A stretch of DNA of 64,000 nt from Branchiibius sp. NY16-3462-2 (GCF_001594145.1 NZ_LVCF01000001.1:496001-560000), one strand, 5' to 3'; numbered from the stretch's first letter, positions 1 to 8,635 are shown. Made by a program: numbers and translations. Notes: generated by a model from the letters alone, not told the origin.

Positions 1-281
1 GGCTTACCGGCGGCCGTGGAGAGCTCTCTCACCACCCGGTACATACCGGGCGCCTGTGCCTCGGTGACGGGGTAGGCCTGCATGGACTTGATCGCCAGAG
101 CGGCGCTGTTCCAGTAGCCGTAGAACGTGGTGCCCACCCCGAGCAGGGCGAACAGCCAGATGAAGCGGCCACCAGCCACCTGTGAGCCGATGGCCAGCAA
201 CAATGCCCAGATTGCGGCGAAGAGCAGGGTCGTCTTCAACCCGTTGTAATGGCGATGCGGCATATCAGGGGTAACGTCCAT
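1..281 (-). CDS. htpX: Membrane zinc metalloprotease HtpX, N-terminal part (cut by window edge)
   Basis: Only the first 93 codons are inside the window, and the gene runs off the left edge. The protein begins MDVTPDMPHRHYNGLK, has two hydrophobic segments (about residues 18-35 and 41-58) and then reads AIKSMQAYPVTEAQAPGMYR, which matches the start of actinobacterial HtpX. The family degrades misfolded membrane proteins in the cytoplasmic membrane. The catalytic HExxH lies outside the window, so activity cannot be judged. The ATG at 281 was chosen; an internal ATG (MPHRHYNG) is possible. The gene is transcribed away from lsr2. Confidence 0.85.
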   Translation of the reverse strand, partial: MDVTPDMPHRHYNGLKTTLLFAAIWALLLAIGSQVAGGRFIWLFALLGVGTTFYGYWNSAALAIKSMQAYPVTEAQAPGMYRVVRELSTAAGK

Positions 282-300
282 GCGCGCGAAGACGTTCCCG

Positions 301-332
301 GGCGTGTTACCGGCTGCAGCCGGTAACACGCC
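301..332. promoter_or_regulatory. 32-bp perfect palindrome between htpX and lsr2
   Basis: Arms GGCGTGTTACCGGCTG and its exact reverse complement meet with no spacer. It lies 20 bp upstream of the htpX start and about 200 bp upstream of lsr2, in a divergent region. There is no T-run, so a dimeric repressor or activator site for htpX is more likely than a terminator. The regulator is unknown. Confidence 0.6.
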
Positions 333-535
333 TATACCAAATTGGCCTGAGTGTCTAAACTCAAGTGTGGTGTAATTCGAATATTCTCATCGCATCGGGT
401 AATTTGCTTGTTGCACCACCTGAACGAACGTGCAAACTGCAACGTCAGAGCCGCCTCAGCACGGCTCAGGAGACGTGGATGTCTCAATTTGTTGTGAATA
501 ATGTGACAACGAACCAAATCAAGGGAGTCTTTCGT
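333..535 (+). promoter_or_regulatory. AT-rich upstream region of lsr2
   Basis: This stretch is clearly richer in A and T than the rest of the window. It contains TGAGT-N6-ACTCA (348-363) and candidate -10 hexamers TATTCT (382-387) and TAATGT (499-504). Lsr2-type proteins bind AT-rich DNA and are often autoregulated, so binding here would be expected. A ribosome binding site AAGGGAG at 521-527 precedes the ATG at 536. Confidence 0.5.
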
Positions 536-883
536 ATGGCCCAGCGGACGCAGATCATCACCATCTCGGACATTTCCCGAGTCGAGGTTGTCGACGGCGA
601 AAGCATCCCATTCTCCTTCCGGGGAGTGGACTACGTAATTGACCTTACGGCGCAGGAAGCCAAGGAATTCGACGAGGCACTCGCGCTCTACACGGGCCAC
701 GCCCAGCGGGTCGGTGGCCGCAAGCAGCGCACCGGCTCCGCCACTTCCTCCGCCACGGGGGCAGACCGTGAGCAGCTGGCCAAGATCCGCGAGTGGGCCA
801 AGGACCACGGCTACCAGGTCGCCGACCGCGGCCGGATCAAGGCCGAGGTCCTGGACGCCTACGAGGCAGCGCACAAGCACTGA
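536..883 (+). CDS. lsr2: Nucleoid-associated protein Lsr2
   Basis: The 115-aa product begins MAQRTQIITISDISRVEVVDG. The N-terminal beta-strand dimerisation region covers about residues 1-60. A variable linker rich in Ser, Thr and Gly follows, then a C-terminal DNA-binding domain that includes the RGR core in ADRGRIKAEVLDAYEA. Lsr2 proteins bridge DNA and silence AT-rich or acquired genes in the actinobacterial nucleoid. The ATG at 536 is preferred over upstream in-frame codons because AAGGGAG sits at the right distance and homology starts exactly there. A strong hairpin follows the gene. Confidence 0.95.
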   Translation: MAQRTQIITISDISRVEVVDGESIPFSFRGVDYVIDLTAQEAKEFDEALALYTGHAQRVGGRKQRTGSATSSATGADREQLAKIREWAKDHGYQVADRGRIKAEVLDAYEAAHKH

Positions 884-912
884 CACAAGCAAGCACTGAG
901 CAGTGCGTTCGC

Positions 913-947
913 GACGAAGGGCCGGCTGATCCAGCCGGCCCTTCGTC
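913..947. terminator. Bidirectional intrinsic terminator between lsr2 and nuoN
   Basis: A perfect 15-bp stem (913-927 with 933-947) encloses the 5-nt loop GATCC. It lies between the 3' ends of the converging lsr2 and first nuo operon and could stop transcription from both sides. There is no long U-tract, as is common in high-GC actinobacteria. Confidence 0.75.
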
Positions 948-956
948 ACGCGTGGA

Positions 957-2429
957 TCAGCCCGGAAGTCCGAACAGCAGCTGCGGCCACACCGACGCCG
1001 CGATCAGCGCCAGGACCAGCACCACCACCACGATCGAATGCACCGGGGCGATCGCGTCGCTGTCGCTGCCAGCGACCGACCGCAGATCCGCGGCCGGCGT
1101 CCGGCCGTCCCGGATGACGATGGCCAGGATCCACCGCAGGTAGACGGCCAGGCCGATCATGGTGTTGATGGCGGCGGCTATCGCGAGCCACCACAGATGG
1201 GCAGCCACTACCGGGCCGATGGCAGCTACCTTCGCCGCCACGCCGAGCAGTGCCGGCGGTACCCCGGCCAGGGTGAGCAGGGCGAACGCCATCGCCCAGC
1301 CCAGGATCGGCCGACTGCGCGCCAGGCCGTGGTAGGAGGTCAGATCCAGCGCCGCATTGCGTCCGCGGGAGTGGGCCACGGCCGTCACCACGGCGAAGAC
1401 CAGCAGCGTCGCGAGGGCATACATCAGCAGGTACCGCACGGACTCTCCGACGGCGGCGGACCCGGCTGGAGCCAGCGGCATCACCACCCAACCGGCCTGG
1501 GCCACGGTGGACCAGGCCAAGAGGCGCAGCATCCGCACCTCCCGCAACGCCATCAGATTGCCCAGGGTCATGGACAGCACACTGACCAGCCCGATGACCG
1601 ACAAGGTGGCACCCCCGACCCCGGTCAAGGACCGGATGACCACGATCAGCGCACCGACCGCGGCCACCTTGGAAGTCACCGCGAGATAGGCCGACACCGG
1701 CACGGACGCCCCGGCGAAGGTGTCGGGTGTCCAGGCGTGGAAGGGTGCCAGTGAAAGTTTGAAGGCCACCCCGGCCAGCAACAGCATGATGGCCAGGATC
1801 AGCACCCGGCTGCGGCCGGAGTCGGCGATGGCGTGCAGGGCAGCCGACTGGTTGAAGCGCAGGGTGCCCGTCGCGGCGTACCAGAGCGCGACCCCCATCG
1901 CGGCCAGCGCGAACGAAGTGAGAGCAGACACCAGCAGCGAGAGGCTGCCGTCGATCGCCGACCGGCGGGCCCGCAACGCGACCAGACCGACCGTCGGCAG
2001 GGTGGCCAGTTCGAGGGCGATCAACCACGAGGCCGCATCCCGGCTGGCGCAGACGATCAGGCCGCCGGCAGTGGCGCTCAGCAGCAGCGCGACTTGCACG
2101 GGCGTGCGGGAGGTGGGAGCGGGGATGGCGCTGATCAGCAGCACGACGAAGAACGCACTGACGGCGATGGCCAGTTGCAGGGACAGGACGACCCGGTCCA
2201 CGCCGTACGCGCAATATCCGTCGCCGCACAACGTGGCGTCCCCGCGCGCCGGGATCTGCACCCAGCGCACCGCCAGGACCACGGTCGAGACCAGGAGCGT
2301 CAGCGCGGCCAGCCACCAGTGGACCCGGCCCAGGCGCGGCAGCGCCGCGTCCACGAGCAGGACACCGACGGCGGCGAGCCCGACCACCAGGACCGGCGCC
2401 AGCAGACCGAAGTCGAACGTCACCGTCAT
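957..2429 (-). CDS. nuoN: Complex I antiporter-like subunit NuoN, incomplete nuo set
   Basis: A 490-aa polytopic membrane protein of the NuoN/Mrp antiporter-like family, the last gene of the incomplete nuo operon. The core FKLSLAPFHAWTPDTFAGAS carries the family's transmembrane lysine. The usual GAPTPV that follows is GASVPV here, while the paralogue at 24103-25641 keeps GAPTPV. The family moves protons through the membrane arm of NADH:quinone oxidoreductase. The ATG overlaps the nuoM stop as ATGA, so translation is probably coupled. Confidence 0.9.
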   Translation of the reverse strand: MTVTFDFGLLAPVLVVGLAAVGVLLVDAALPRLGRVHWWLAALTLLVSTVVLAVRWVQIPARGDATLCGDGYCAYGVDRVVLSLQLAIAVSAFFVVLLISAIPAPTSRTPVQVALLLSATAGGLIVCASRDAASWLIALELATLPTVGLVALRARRSAIDGSLSLLVSALTSFALAAMGVALWYAATGTLRFNQSAALHAIADSGRSRVLILAIMLLLAGVAFKLSLAPFHAWTPDTFAGASVPVSAYLAVTSKVAAVGALIVVIRSLTGVGGATLSVIGLVSVLSMTLGNLMALREVRMLRLLAWSTVAQAGWVVMPLAPAGSAAVGESVRYLLMYALATLLVFAVVTAVAHSRGRNAALDLTSYHGLARSRPILGWAMAFALLTLAGVPPALLGVAAKVAAIGPVVAAHLWWLAIAAAINTMIGLAVYLRWILAIVIRDGRTPAADLRSVAGSDSDAIAPVHSIVVVVLVLALIAASVWPQLLFGLPG

Positions 2430-3901
2430 CGCGCACCGACCAGGACCTGGACACTGGCCTCGGTGAGCCGCAGCAGCGCCGTCGGGTAGACGCCGAGGAC
2501 GACAATGGCCAGCGCGAGTACGCCGAGTCCCACCTGGGCGCCCACCGTCAGGTCCGCGGCGGGCTGGCTGGGTGACGGCGGCAACTCAGTAGTTGAACCG
2601 TCTTCGCCAGCCCACACCCGGCGCAGCAACCGGACGCTGTAGGCCCCGACGAGCACGGCGGCCGTCACCGCAGCGATCGCGATGAAGCGCCACTCCCGGC
2701 CGTGTTGCCACAGCGCGAGCAGCGTCAGAATCTCGCTCCAGAACCCGGCGAGCGCAGGCACTCCGATCGCAGCGGCCACGCCCAGGATCAGCAGGAAACC
2801 CAACCGGGGCGTGGCATCCCGCAGTGCCGGGTGGGCCACGGACAGGTCGTCATTGCCCCAGCGGGTCTTGAGTTCACCGGCGAGCAGGAAGAGCAGGGCA
2901 CTGATCAGCGCGTGCGCGATGTTGCCGAACAGCGCGGCCTGCACCCCGAGCACGGTGCCGGTGAGCAGGGCCAGCATGACGAAGCCCATGTGCACGATCG
3001 AGGACCAGGCCACGATGCGCTTGAACCGGTCCTCGCGCAGACAGACCAGCGCCGCCCAGATCATCCCGATGACCGTCAGGACCGCGAATACCGGTGCGAC
3101 GGAGTGCAGTCCGTCCGGTAGCGGTCCGACGACGAGACGCACGATGCCGTAGCTGCCCATCTTCAGCAGGACCGCCGCGAGCAAGACCGAACCGGCCGTG
3201 GGAGCCGCGGTGTGCGCCGCCGGCAGCCAGGTGTGCAACGGCCAGATCGGGATCTTGATGCCGAGGCCCACGAGCAGCAGGGTGGCGGCCACGACCTGCG
3301 TGCCGTGGGATCCGCCGATCCCGTGGGCCAGGCGGTCCATATCGGTGGTCCCGGCGGTCGTGACCAGCACCAGGATGCCCGCCAGCATCAACATCGAGCC
3401 GAGCACGGTGTAGAGCACGAACAGCCAGGCGGCGCGGCGCGCTTCGGCCGGCTCCCCGAACCGGCGGATCAACACCCACATCGGCACCAACGCCACTTCG
3501 AAGGCCACGAAGAAGCCGATGACGTCCTTGGTCAGGAACGCCGCGAGCGCTGCTCCGGCGACCCCGAGCACGCTACCGAGGAACAGGCCGTTGCGATCCC
3601 CCTGCGGCGCGGTGCTGCGAGCCACCAGCAGGACCAGGATGGCTGCGGTGAGCACGATGAGCGGGACGCTGATGTCGTCGGCGGCCAGGTGTAGCCGCAA
3701 CCCGATGGACGGCACCCAGGCGGTGTCGAGGACCGGTCGCGCGATCACGATCCCGGCCACGGCGGCAGCAGTGACCAGGGCGGTCACCAGGGACACGACG
3801 TACGCGAGGCGATGCGGCACCCGGCGGGGACCGATATCCATGGCGGTCAGGACGATCCCGGCGACGATCGGCAACAACGGCGCGATCAGCAGCAGACTCA
3901 C
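2426..3901 (-). CDS. nuoM: Complex I antiporter-like subunit NuoM, incomplete nuo set
   Basis: A 491-aa multi-pass proton-translocating subunit. The family glutamate is present in VAFEVALVPMWVLIRRFGE and the lysine in GLGIKIPIWPLHTWLP. The next motif reads LPAAHTAAPTAGS instead of the common LPDAHTEAPTAGS, so both acidic residues are alanine. The GTG at 3901 overlaps the nuoL stop as GTGA. The longer frame upstream is antisense-free overlap with nuoL and is not used. Confidence 0.9.
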   Translation of the reverse strand: MSLLLIAPLLPIVAGIVLTAMDIGPRRVPHRLAYVVSLVTALVTAAAVAGIVIARPVLDTAWVPSIGLRLHLAADDISVPLIVLTAAILVLLVARSTAPQGDRNGLFLGSVLGVAGAALAAFLTKDVIGFFVAFEVALVPMWVLIRRFGEPAEARRAAWLFVLYTVLGSMLMLAGILVLVTTAGTTDMDRLAHGIGGSHGTQVVAATLLLVGLGIKIPIWPLHTWLPAAHTAAPTAGSVLLAAVLLKMGSYGIVRLVVGPLPDGLHSVAPVFAVLTVIGMIWAALVCLREDRFKRIVAWSSIVHMGFVMLALLTGTVLGVQAALFGNIAHALISALLFLLAGELKTRWGNDDLSVAHPALRDATPRLGFLLILGVAAAIGVPALAGFWSEILTLLALWQHGREWRFIAIAAVTAAVLVGAYSVRLLRRVWAGEDGSTTELPPSPSQPAADLTVGAQVGLGVLALAIVVLGVYPTALLRLTEASVQVLVGAR

Positions 3902-5868
3902 CACAGGCCGACTCCGAGGAAGCAGACGACCAGCACTCCGATGGCGATCCCGGCGATGGCTCGCGACGGGGAGCGGTCGTGCAACCGCTCGGAGCGGTTC
4001 CCCAACCAGGCCGCGCAGCCGGCCAGCGAACCGATCGCGTGATCCAGCAGTCCCTCGAGGCGGCGCACGAGGTCGCTCAGGCGCAGCACGGGCGTGGCCA
4101 CCAGCGCGGTGTAGGCGCGGTCGACATCCAGGCCGCGGCTGGCGGTGCCGCGCAGCCAGGCCGGCACCCGCGACATCGGATCGCCCCAGACGGTGTGCAC
4201 GGACATCGCCCGCATCAGCAGCCCGGCGGCGGCGATCGCGACCAGGCCACCGGCGATGAGCATCGGGCTGATCCCGGTCAGGTCGAGGTGCCCGAGCGCG
4301 GGGGCGAAGAAGACCAGTCCACCGACGACGCTCAGCACTGCCAGCGCCCAGAGGCCGGTGCGGCCTGCGTCGGTGAGGTCGGCTGCTTCTTCGTCGTAGG
4401 GGGTCATCGGTTCGAGGTCGGCTTCCTGGGGTTCGCCGAGAGCGGGCGTGGTCTCCAGGAGTTCGACGAGACCGACGTCCTGCACGGTCTCGGAGTCCTC
4501 GATGAGGTCGTAGTAGCCGTGCCGCTCGACGGCGCTGGGGTGGGTGAGGACCAACCACGCCCGCGCGCAGTAGGCCGCGGTGAGGGGTACGGCGATCACC
4601 AGCGCGACCAGGGCGATGGTCGGTGCCAGGTCACGGGTGGCCGCCAGCTGCCGGGCGGACTCGTCGATGATCAGGTCCTTGCTGACGAAGCCGACCAGTG
4701 GCGGCACCCCGGCCAGGGCCAGCAGGCCGATCCCGAGGCGGCGGCGCAGTTCGGCTCGTCGCCAGGCCACACCGGAGATGCGTTCCACGATGGTGCCGCC
4801 CGCCAGCACCGCGGCCCAGCCGATCATCAGGAAGAGCAGCGCCTTGAACATCGCGTGGCCGAGCAACTGCATGATGCCCAGTTGGCTTGCCCCGGTGGCG
4901 GGTTGGACCACGATGGCCAGCAGCATGATGCCGACCTGCGCGATCGTGGACCAGGCCAGCAGGCGCTTCAGGTCGTGTTGCAGTAACGCCAGCACCGAAG
5001 CGAGCACCACGCTGACCGCGGCCAGGATCGCCAGGGTGAGCAGCGCGGGCCGGCAGCCGGCCAGCAGCGGGTGCAGTTGGGTCAGCACGACGGTGCCGGC
5101 GGCGACCATCGTCGCCGCGTGGATCAACGCGGAGGCCGGGGTCGGGCCCTCCATCGCGTCCGGCAGCCAGTCCTGGAAGGGCACCTGGGCGGACTTGCCG
5201 GCCACGCCGATGACCAGCAGGACCAGCAGCGCGGTGACCGACGCCGGGGGCAGCCCGACGATGGCGTCGATGCTGGTGGTGCGGGCGTGCACCGCCAGGC
5301 CGACCAGCGCGATCGTGAAGGGGGCGTCGGCGACCCGCGTGACCAGGAAGGCCTTCTGCGCGGCGCGGCGCGCTTTGCCCCGCTCCGACTCGTGGCCGAT
5401 GAGCAGGTAGGAGCACCAACCCATCAGCTCCCAGCCGGCCAGGGTCAGCAACACGTCTTCGGACAGCACAACCAGCAACATCGCAGCGGTGAACAAGGAG
5501 ACCGTCGCGGCGAACCGCTGGTAGCGCGGATCCATGTCCAGGTACCAGCGGGCGAAGGCTTGGACCACCAGCGACACCAGCGCGACGGCGACTGCGACGA
5601 TCGCCGCCCAGCCAGGAACCTGCAGTCGCAACGGGATTCGCAGTTGGTCGCCGACCGGTAGTGGGCCGATGGTGCTCTCGCTGACCGTGCCGTGCCGGGT
5701 GACGTGGAAGAGCAACCAGCCCGCCGCCGCCAGGGTGAGCAGCCCGCCGAGCATGGACACGACGTACGCCGATCGGCGGCTCCCGCGCCCGGCCCAGAGC
5801 CCGAGCACGGCAGTGAGCGCCGGCAACAGCACGGTCAACTGGCCCAGGTGGTCGGTGATCTGTTTCAC
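3898..5868 (-). CDS. nuoL: Complex I antiporter-like subunit NuoL, incomplete nuo set
   Basis: A 656-aa subunit with the NuoL core motifs WELMGWCSYLLIG, VPFQDWLPDAMEGPTPASAL and HAMFKALLFLMIGW. It would pump protons and carry the lateral helix that braces the membrane arm. A hydrophilic acidic insert of about 60 residues lies near positions 445-503 before the last membrane segments. TRVADAPF replaces the usual NRVGDFGF. The GTG start overlaps the nuoK stop by four bases. Confidence 0.9.
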   Translation of the reverse strand: MKQITDHLGQLTVLLPALTAVLGLWAGRGSRRSAYVVSMLGGLLTLAAAGWLLFHVTRHGTVSESTIGPLPVGDQLRIPLRLQVPGWAAIVAVAVALVSLVVQAFARWYLDMDPRYQRFAATVSLFTAAMLLVVLSEDVLLTLAGWELMGWCSYLLIGHESERGKARRAAQKAFLVTRVADAPFTIALVGLAVHARTTSIDAIVGLPPASVTALLVLLVIGVAGKSAQVPFQDWLPDAMEGPTPASALIHAATMVAAGTVVLTQLHPLLAGCRPALLTLAILAAVSVVLASVLALLQHDLKRLLAWSTIAQVGIMLLAIVVQPATGASQLGIMQLLGHAMFKALLFLMIGWAAVLAGGTIVERISGVAWRRAELRRRLGIGLLALAGVPPLVGFVSKDLIIDESARQLAATRDLAPTIALVALVIAVPLTAAYCARAWLVLTHPSAVERHGYYDLIEDSETVQDVGLVELLETTPALGEPQEADLEPMTPYDEEAADLTDAGRTGLWALAVLSVVGGLVFFAPALGHLDLTGISPMLIAGGLVAIAAAGLLMRAMSVHTVWGDPMSRVPAWLRGTASRGLDVDRAYTALVATPVLRLSDLVRRLEGLLDHAIGSLAGCAAWLGNRSERLHDRSPSRAIAGIAIGVLVVCFLGVGLW

Positions 5869-6170
5869 GACCGGTCCTCCTCGGCCCGGGTGTCCAGATC
5901 AACGGTCCCGCGGCTGCGGAAGACGGCACTGACCAGCGCGAGCGCCACCGCGATCTCGGCGGCGGCGATCGTGATGAGGAAGAGCGTGACGACCTGACCG
6001 GCGCTCTGCCGCAGGACCATTGAGGTGGTGACCAACAGCAGGCCGGCAGCGGCCAGGATGAGTTCGACTCCGACCAGCATGAGCACGGCGTTGCGGCGGC
6101 TGATCGTGGCGTAGAGGCCGCAGCCGAACAGGACCCCCACCAACAGGTAGGGCAGCGCGAGATGGATCAC
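5865..6170 (-). CDS. nuoK: Complex I subunit NuoK, incomplete nuo set
   Basis: A 101-aa protein with three predicted membrane helices. The second helix contains LMLVGVELILAAAGLLL with the conserved glutamate of the NuoK family, which forms part of the proton path near NuoJ. The normal length is about 100 residues. The GTG start at 6170 overlaps the nuoJ stop as GTGA, and the stop overlaps the nuoL start. Confidence 0.92.
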   Translation of the reverse strand: MIHLALPYLLVGVLFGCGLYATISRRNAVLMLVGVELILAAAGLLLVTTSMVLRQSAGQVVTLFLITIAAAEIAVALALVSAVFRSRGTVDLDTRAEEDRS

Positions 6171-6685
6171 CGGGAATCCTCATCGCTTCGGCCGGGCAGC
6201 CGGTAGGTGGCGAAGGCGGTGACCAACGCGATCAGCAACAGCAGGGAGAGCAGTTCGAAGGGCCACACCCACGTGCTGAACAGGTCGTGCGCTAGTTCGA
6301 CGGTGCCGGTGCCCCCGGTCCGCACGGGCGTGTCCGCGAAGGCGACGATCAGCGCGGCGGACAGCAGAGCAGCCGTTGCGAGGGAGACCACCGCAGCAAT
6401 CGCGCGTTGCAGCATGCCGGAGCTCAGTTCCCGGCTGGGGCTCGTCGGGGTACGGGTGACCATCAACGCGAAGAGCACGAGCACGACGACTGCTCCGACA
6501 TAGACCAGCAACTGGGCCAGCGCCACGAGTTCGGCGCCGAGGACCAGATAGCAGCCCGCCAGGGAGCCCAGGGCCACGGTCAACCACAGCGCCGCGTGCA
6601 CCAGGTGGCGGCTGGTGACCGCGAGGACCGCCGAGCCGGCGCACACCAGACCGATCAGGGTGAAGAGCAGGTCGGCGGCGGTCAC
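6167..6685 (-). CDS. nuoJ: Complex I subunit NuoJ, incomplete nuo set
   Basis: A 172-aa membrane protein with about five helices. The third carries ALAQLLVYVGAVVVLVLFALM, matching the NuoJ signature that includes the pi-bulge region. It lacks the roughly 90-residue soluble C-terminal tail of the paralogue at 29395-30189. The GTG at 6685 overlaps the nuoI stop by four bases. Confidence 0.9.
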   Translation of the reverse strand: MTAADLLFTLIGLVCAGSAVLAVTSRHLVHAALWLTVALGSLAGCYLVLGAELVALAQLLVYVGAVVVLVLFALMVTRTPTSPSRELSSGMLQRAIAAVVSLATAALLSAALIVAFADTPVRTGGTGTVELAHDLFSTWVWPFELLSLLLLIALVTAFATYRLPGRSDEDSR

Positions 6686-7173
6686 GGCGTTCCCTCCTGC
6701 GCTCCACCGTCGATCGCCGGTGGCGGCGGCACGTCGGCCAGCCACTCCCCCAGCTTCTCCTTCTCCTGCAACAGATCCCGGATATCCGTGGTGGCGTAGT
6801 CGAAGGTGGGCGCCCAGAACAACGCGTCGAACGGACACACCTCGATGCAGATCCCGCAGTACATGCACAGGCTGAAGTCGATGGCGAAGCGGTCGAGCAC
6901 GTTCTGCTGCCGGTCGCGTCCGCCCTCCGGGCCGGCCGGGATCGTCTCCTTGTGCGAGTCGATGTAGATGCACCAGTCCGGGCACTCCCGGGCGCACAGC
7001 ATGCAGGAGGTGCAGTTGGACTCCAGCAACGCGATCACACCACGGGAGCGGTCGGGCAGGTCCGGTTGCACGTGCGGGTACTGCACCGTGTGCGCCGGGT
7101 GGACCATCGTCTTGGCGGTCGTGGCCAGGCCCTTCAGCAGACCTTTGCCGACACCGTTCTTTCCTACTGCCAC
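6682..7173 (-). CDS. nuoI: Complex I iron-sulfur subunit NuoI, incomplete nuo set
   Basis: A 163-aa ferredoxin-like protein with two complete [4Fe-4S] motifs: Cys54, 57, 60, 64 and Cys103, 106, 109, 113. In complex I these are clusters N6a and N6b, which pass electrons to NuoB. Because nuoE, F and G are missing here, NuoI would be the natural entry point for an external donor such as ferredoxin (inference). The GTG at 7173 overlaps the nuoH 3' end by 10 bases and sets the start. Confidence 0.93.
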   Translation of the reverse strand: MAVGKNGVGKGLLKGLATTAKTMVHPAHTVQYPHVQPDLPDRSRGVIALLESNCTSCMLCARECPDWCIYIDSHKETIPAGPEGGRDRQQNVLDRFAIDFSLCMYCGICIEVCPFDALFWAPTFDYATTDIRDLLQEKEKLGEWLADVPPPPAIDGGAQEGTP

Positions 7174-8120
7174 AGGACCACCCCCGCTGCCGTGATCAGC
7201 AACTGCAGCAACGCGACCGGCACCAGGACCAGCCAGGTGAAGCGCTGCAGTTGATCGACCCGGACCCGCGGCCACGACACCCGCATCCAGATGATGACGA
7301 AGACGATCAGCGCGGCCTTGATGACCGTCCAGAGCCAGCCGAGGTGCGCATCGAACGGACCGGTCCAACCACCCAGCCACAGGACCGCGACCAGCAGAGC
7401 CAGCACCACGATGCCGGCGTACTCGGCCAGCAGGAAGAGCGCGAACCGCAGACCGGTGTACTCGGTGTAGGGACCCATCACGATCTCGGCGTCAGCAACG
7501 GGTGTGTCGAACGGAACCCGCTGCAGCTCAGCGGTTCCCGCTGCCAACAGGACGAACGCGGCGGGCAGTTGCCAGATCAGCCACCACGGCGTCCAGGCGT
7601 GGGCGATGCCGACCAGGGACAGTGATCCGGCGGCGATCGCGAAGGAGGCCGCAGCCAGGATCAGCGCGACCTCGTAGGAGATCAGTGATGCCGCCGCGCG
7701 CATCGCACCCAGCAGTGCGTACTTGTTGCCGCTGGACCAGCCCGCAAGCAGCGTCCCGACCGTGCCGACCCCACCGACGGCCAGCACCCACACCAGACTC
7801 GCAGGAACGTCGGCACCGACCAGGTCGGGGCTGAGCGGGATGACCGCGAGCGCCGCGAGATAGGACACGATCCCCAGGACGGGTGCGATCCGGAAGAGTT
7901 TGCCGTCCGCAGCCCGCGGGACGATGTCTTCCTTCTGGACGAACTTCACTCCGTCGGCGACCAGTTGGGCCCACCCATGGAAGCCACCGGCCTCCATCGG
8001 ACCGAGCCGGCCCTGCATGTGCGCCATCACCTTGTGCTCGCTCTGACCCACGACCAGGGGCAGGACCAGGAACCCGACGAGCACCAGGACGGCCCGCAGG
8101 ATCGCTTCGCCGACGCTCAT
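7164..8120 (-). CDS. nuoH: Complex I subunit NuoH, incomplete nuo set
   Basis: A 318-aa membrane subunit that normally forms the quinone chamber with NuoB and NuoD. General motifs are kept (ADGVKFVQKEDIVP, WMRVSWPRVRVDQL). Two signature regions differ from the paralogue: RLGPMEAGGFHGWAQ where the other has RPGPNRFGPWGIFQ, and PFDTPVADAEIVMGPYTEY where the other has PFDLAEGEGELTGGFHTEY. Acidic loop residues are therefore lost. The ATG overlaps the nuoC stop as ATGA, leaving no room for nuoD. Confidence 0.92.
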   Translation of the reverse strand: MSVGEAILRAVLVLVGFLVLPLVVGQSEHKVMAHMQGRLGPMEAGGFHGWAQLVADGVKFVQKEDIVPRAADGKLFRIAPVLGIVSYLAALAVIPLSPDLVGADVPASLVWVLAVGGVGTVGTLLAGWSSGNKYALLGAMRAAASLISYEVALILAAASFAIAAGSLSLVGIAHAWTPWWLIWQLPAAFVLLAAGTAELQRVPFDTPVADAEIVMGPYTEYTGLRFALFLLAEYAGIVVLALLVAVLWLGGWTGPFDAHLGWLWTVIKAALIVFVIIWMRVSWPRVRVDQLQRFTWLVLVPVALLQLLITAAGVVLWQ

Positions 8121-8635
8121 CGGGGTCCCCAACTGGCCGGAGGTACGCCGGGTGGCAGCGTTTTGCGCCGCGGCGCCCGGCCGGGGCGCACGTCGCGCGA
8201 CTCCGTGGCGTCGGAGGGATCCTTGGCACCGGGCCACGGTTTGCTGGCCCGGGCGGTGAGGACGAAATCCTTGCGCAACGGGTTGCCCTCGAAGGCATCG
8301 GGTAGCAGCAGCGGTCGTAGTCCGAGGCCGGTGCCGTCATCGAACCCGTCGAAGACGATCCCGAACATCTCGTAGGTCTCCCGCTCGTGCCAGGCCGCGC
8401 CCCGCCACAGACCGGTGATGGTCAGCAGACTCTGGCCGGGTTCGAGCCCGGTGCTGACGAAGATCTCGCTCGTGGCGTCGGCCATGAACCGGTACAGATG
8501 GGTCACGACCTCGAAACCGGCGTCGTCCCCCTGGTCCACGGCGGTCAGAAAGTCAAAGAACGCGTAGCCGTCCTCGCGCAGCCCGGCCAGCGTGGGCAGC
8601 CACCCGGTCGGTTCGCAGGCGATGGTCTCGGTCAC
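8117..8635 (-). CDS. nuoC: Complex I 30-kDa subunit NuoC, incomplete nuo set
   Basis: A 172-aa soluble subunit recognised by AAWHERETYEMFGIVFDG, which matches the NuoC consensus WHERExxDMFGI, and by GNPLRKDF near the C-terminus. It is shorter than the 249-aa paralogue and is not fused to NuoD. In complex I it sits in the peripheral arm between NuoD and NuoI or NuoB. The GTG at 8635 overlaps the nuoB stop as GTGA. Confidence 0.9.
   Translation of the reverse strand: MTETIACEPTGWLPTLAGLREDGYAFFDFLTAVDQGDDAGFEVVTHLYRFMADATSEIFVSTGLEPGQSLLTITGLWRGAAWHERETYEMFGIVFDGFDDGTGLGLRPLLLPDAFEGNPLRKDFVLTARASKPWPGAKDPSDATESRDVRPGRAPRRKTLPPGVPPASWGPR

Noticed and set aside
301..332. Palindrome as a terminator
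   Set aside because: It lies upstream of both neighbouring genes and has no T-run, so a regulatory site is more likely.
365..535. Upstream extension of lsr2
   Set aside because: The added residues have no family match, and a ribosome-binding site and homology start at 536.
946..2505. Long open frame antiparallel or out of frame to nuoN (519 aa)
   Set aside because: It is Arg/Gly/Pro-rich with no domain and overlaps nuoN completely; such frames are common in high-GC DNA.
3979..4986. 335-aa plus-strand frame over nuoL
   Set aside because: Gln/His/Arg-rich shadow of nuoL with no recognisable motif.
8105..8130. Possible missed nuoD in the incomplete nuo operon
   Set aside because: nuoC stop and nuoH start overlap by four bases and no other frame in the region has NuoD motifs, so there is no room for it.
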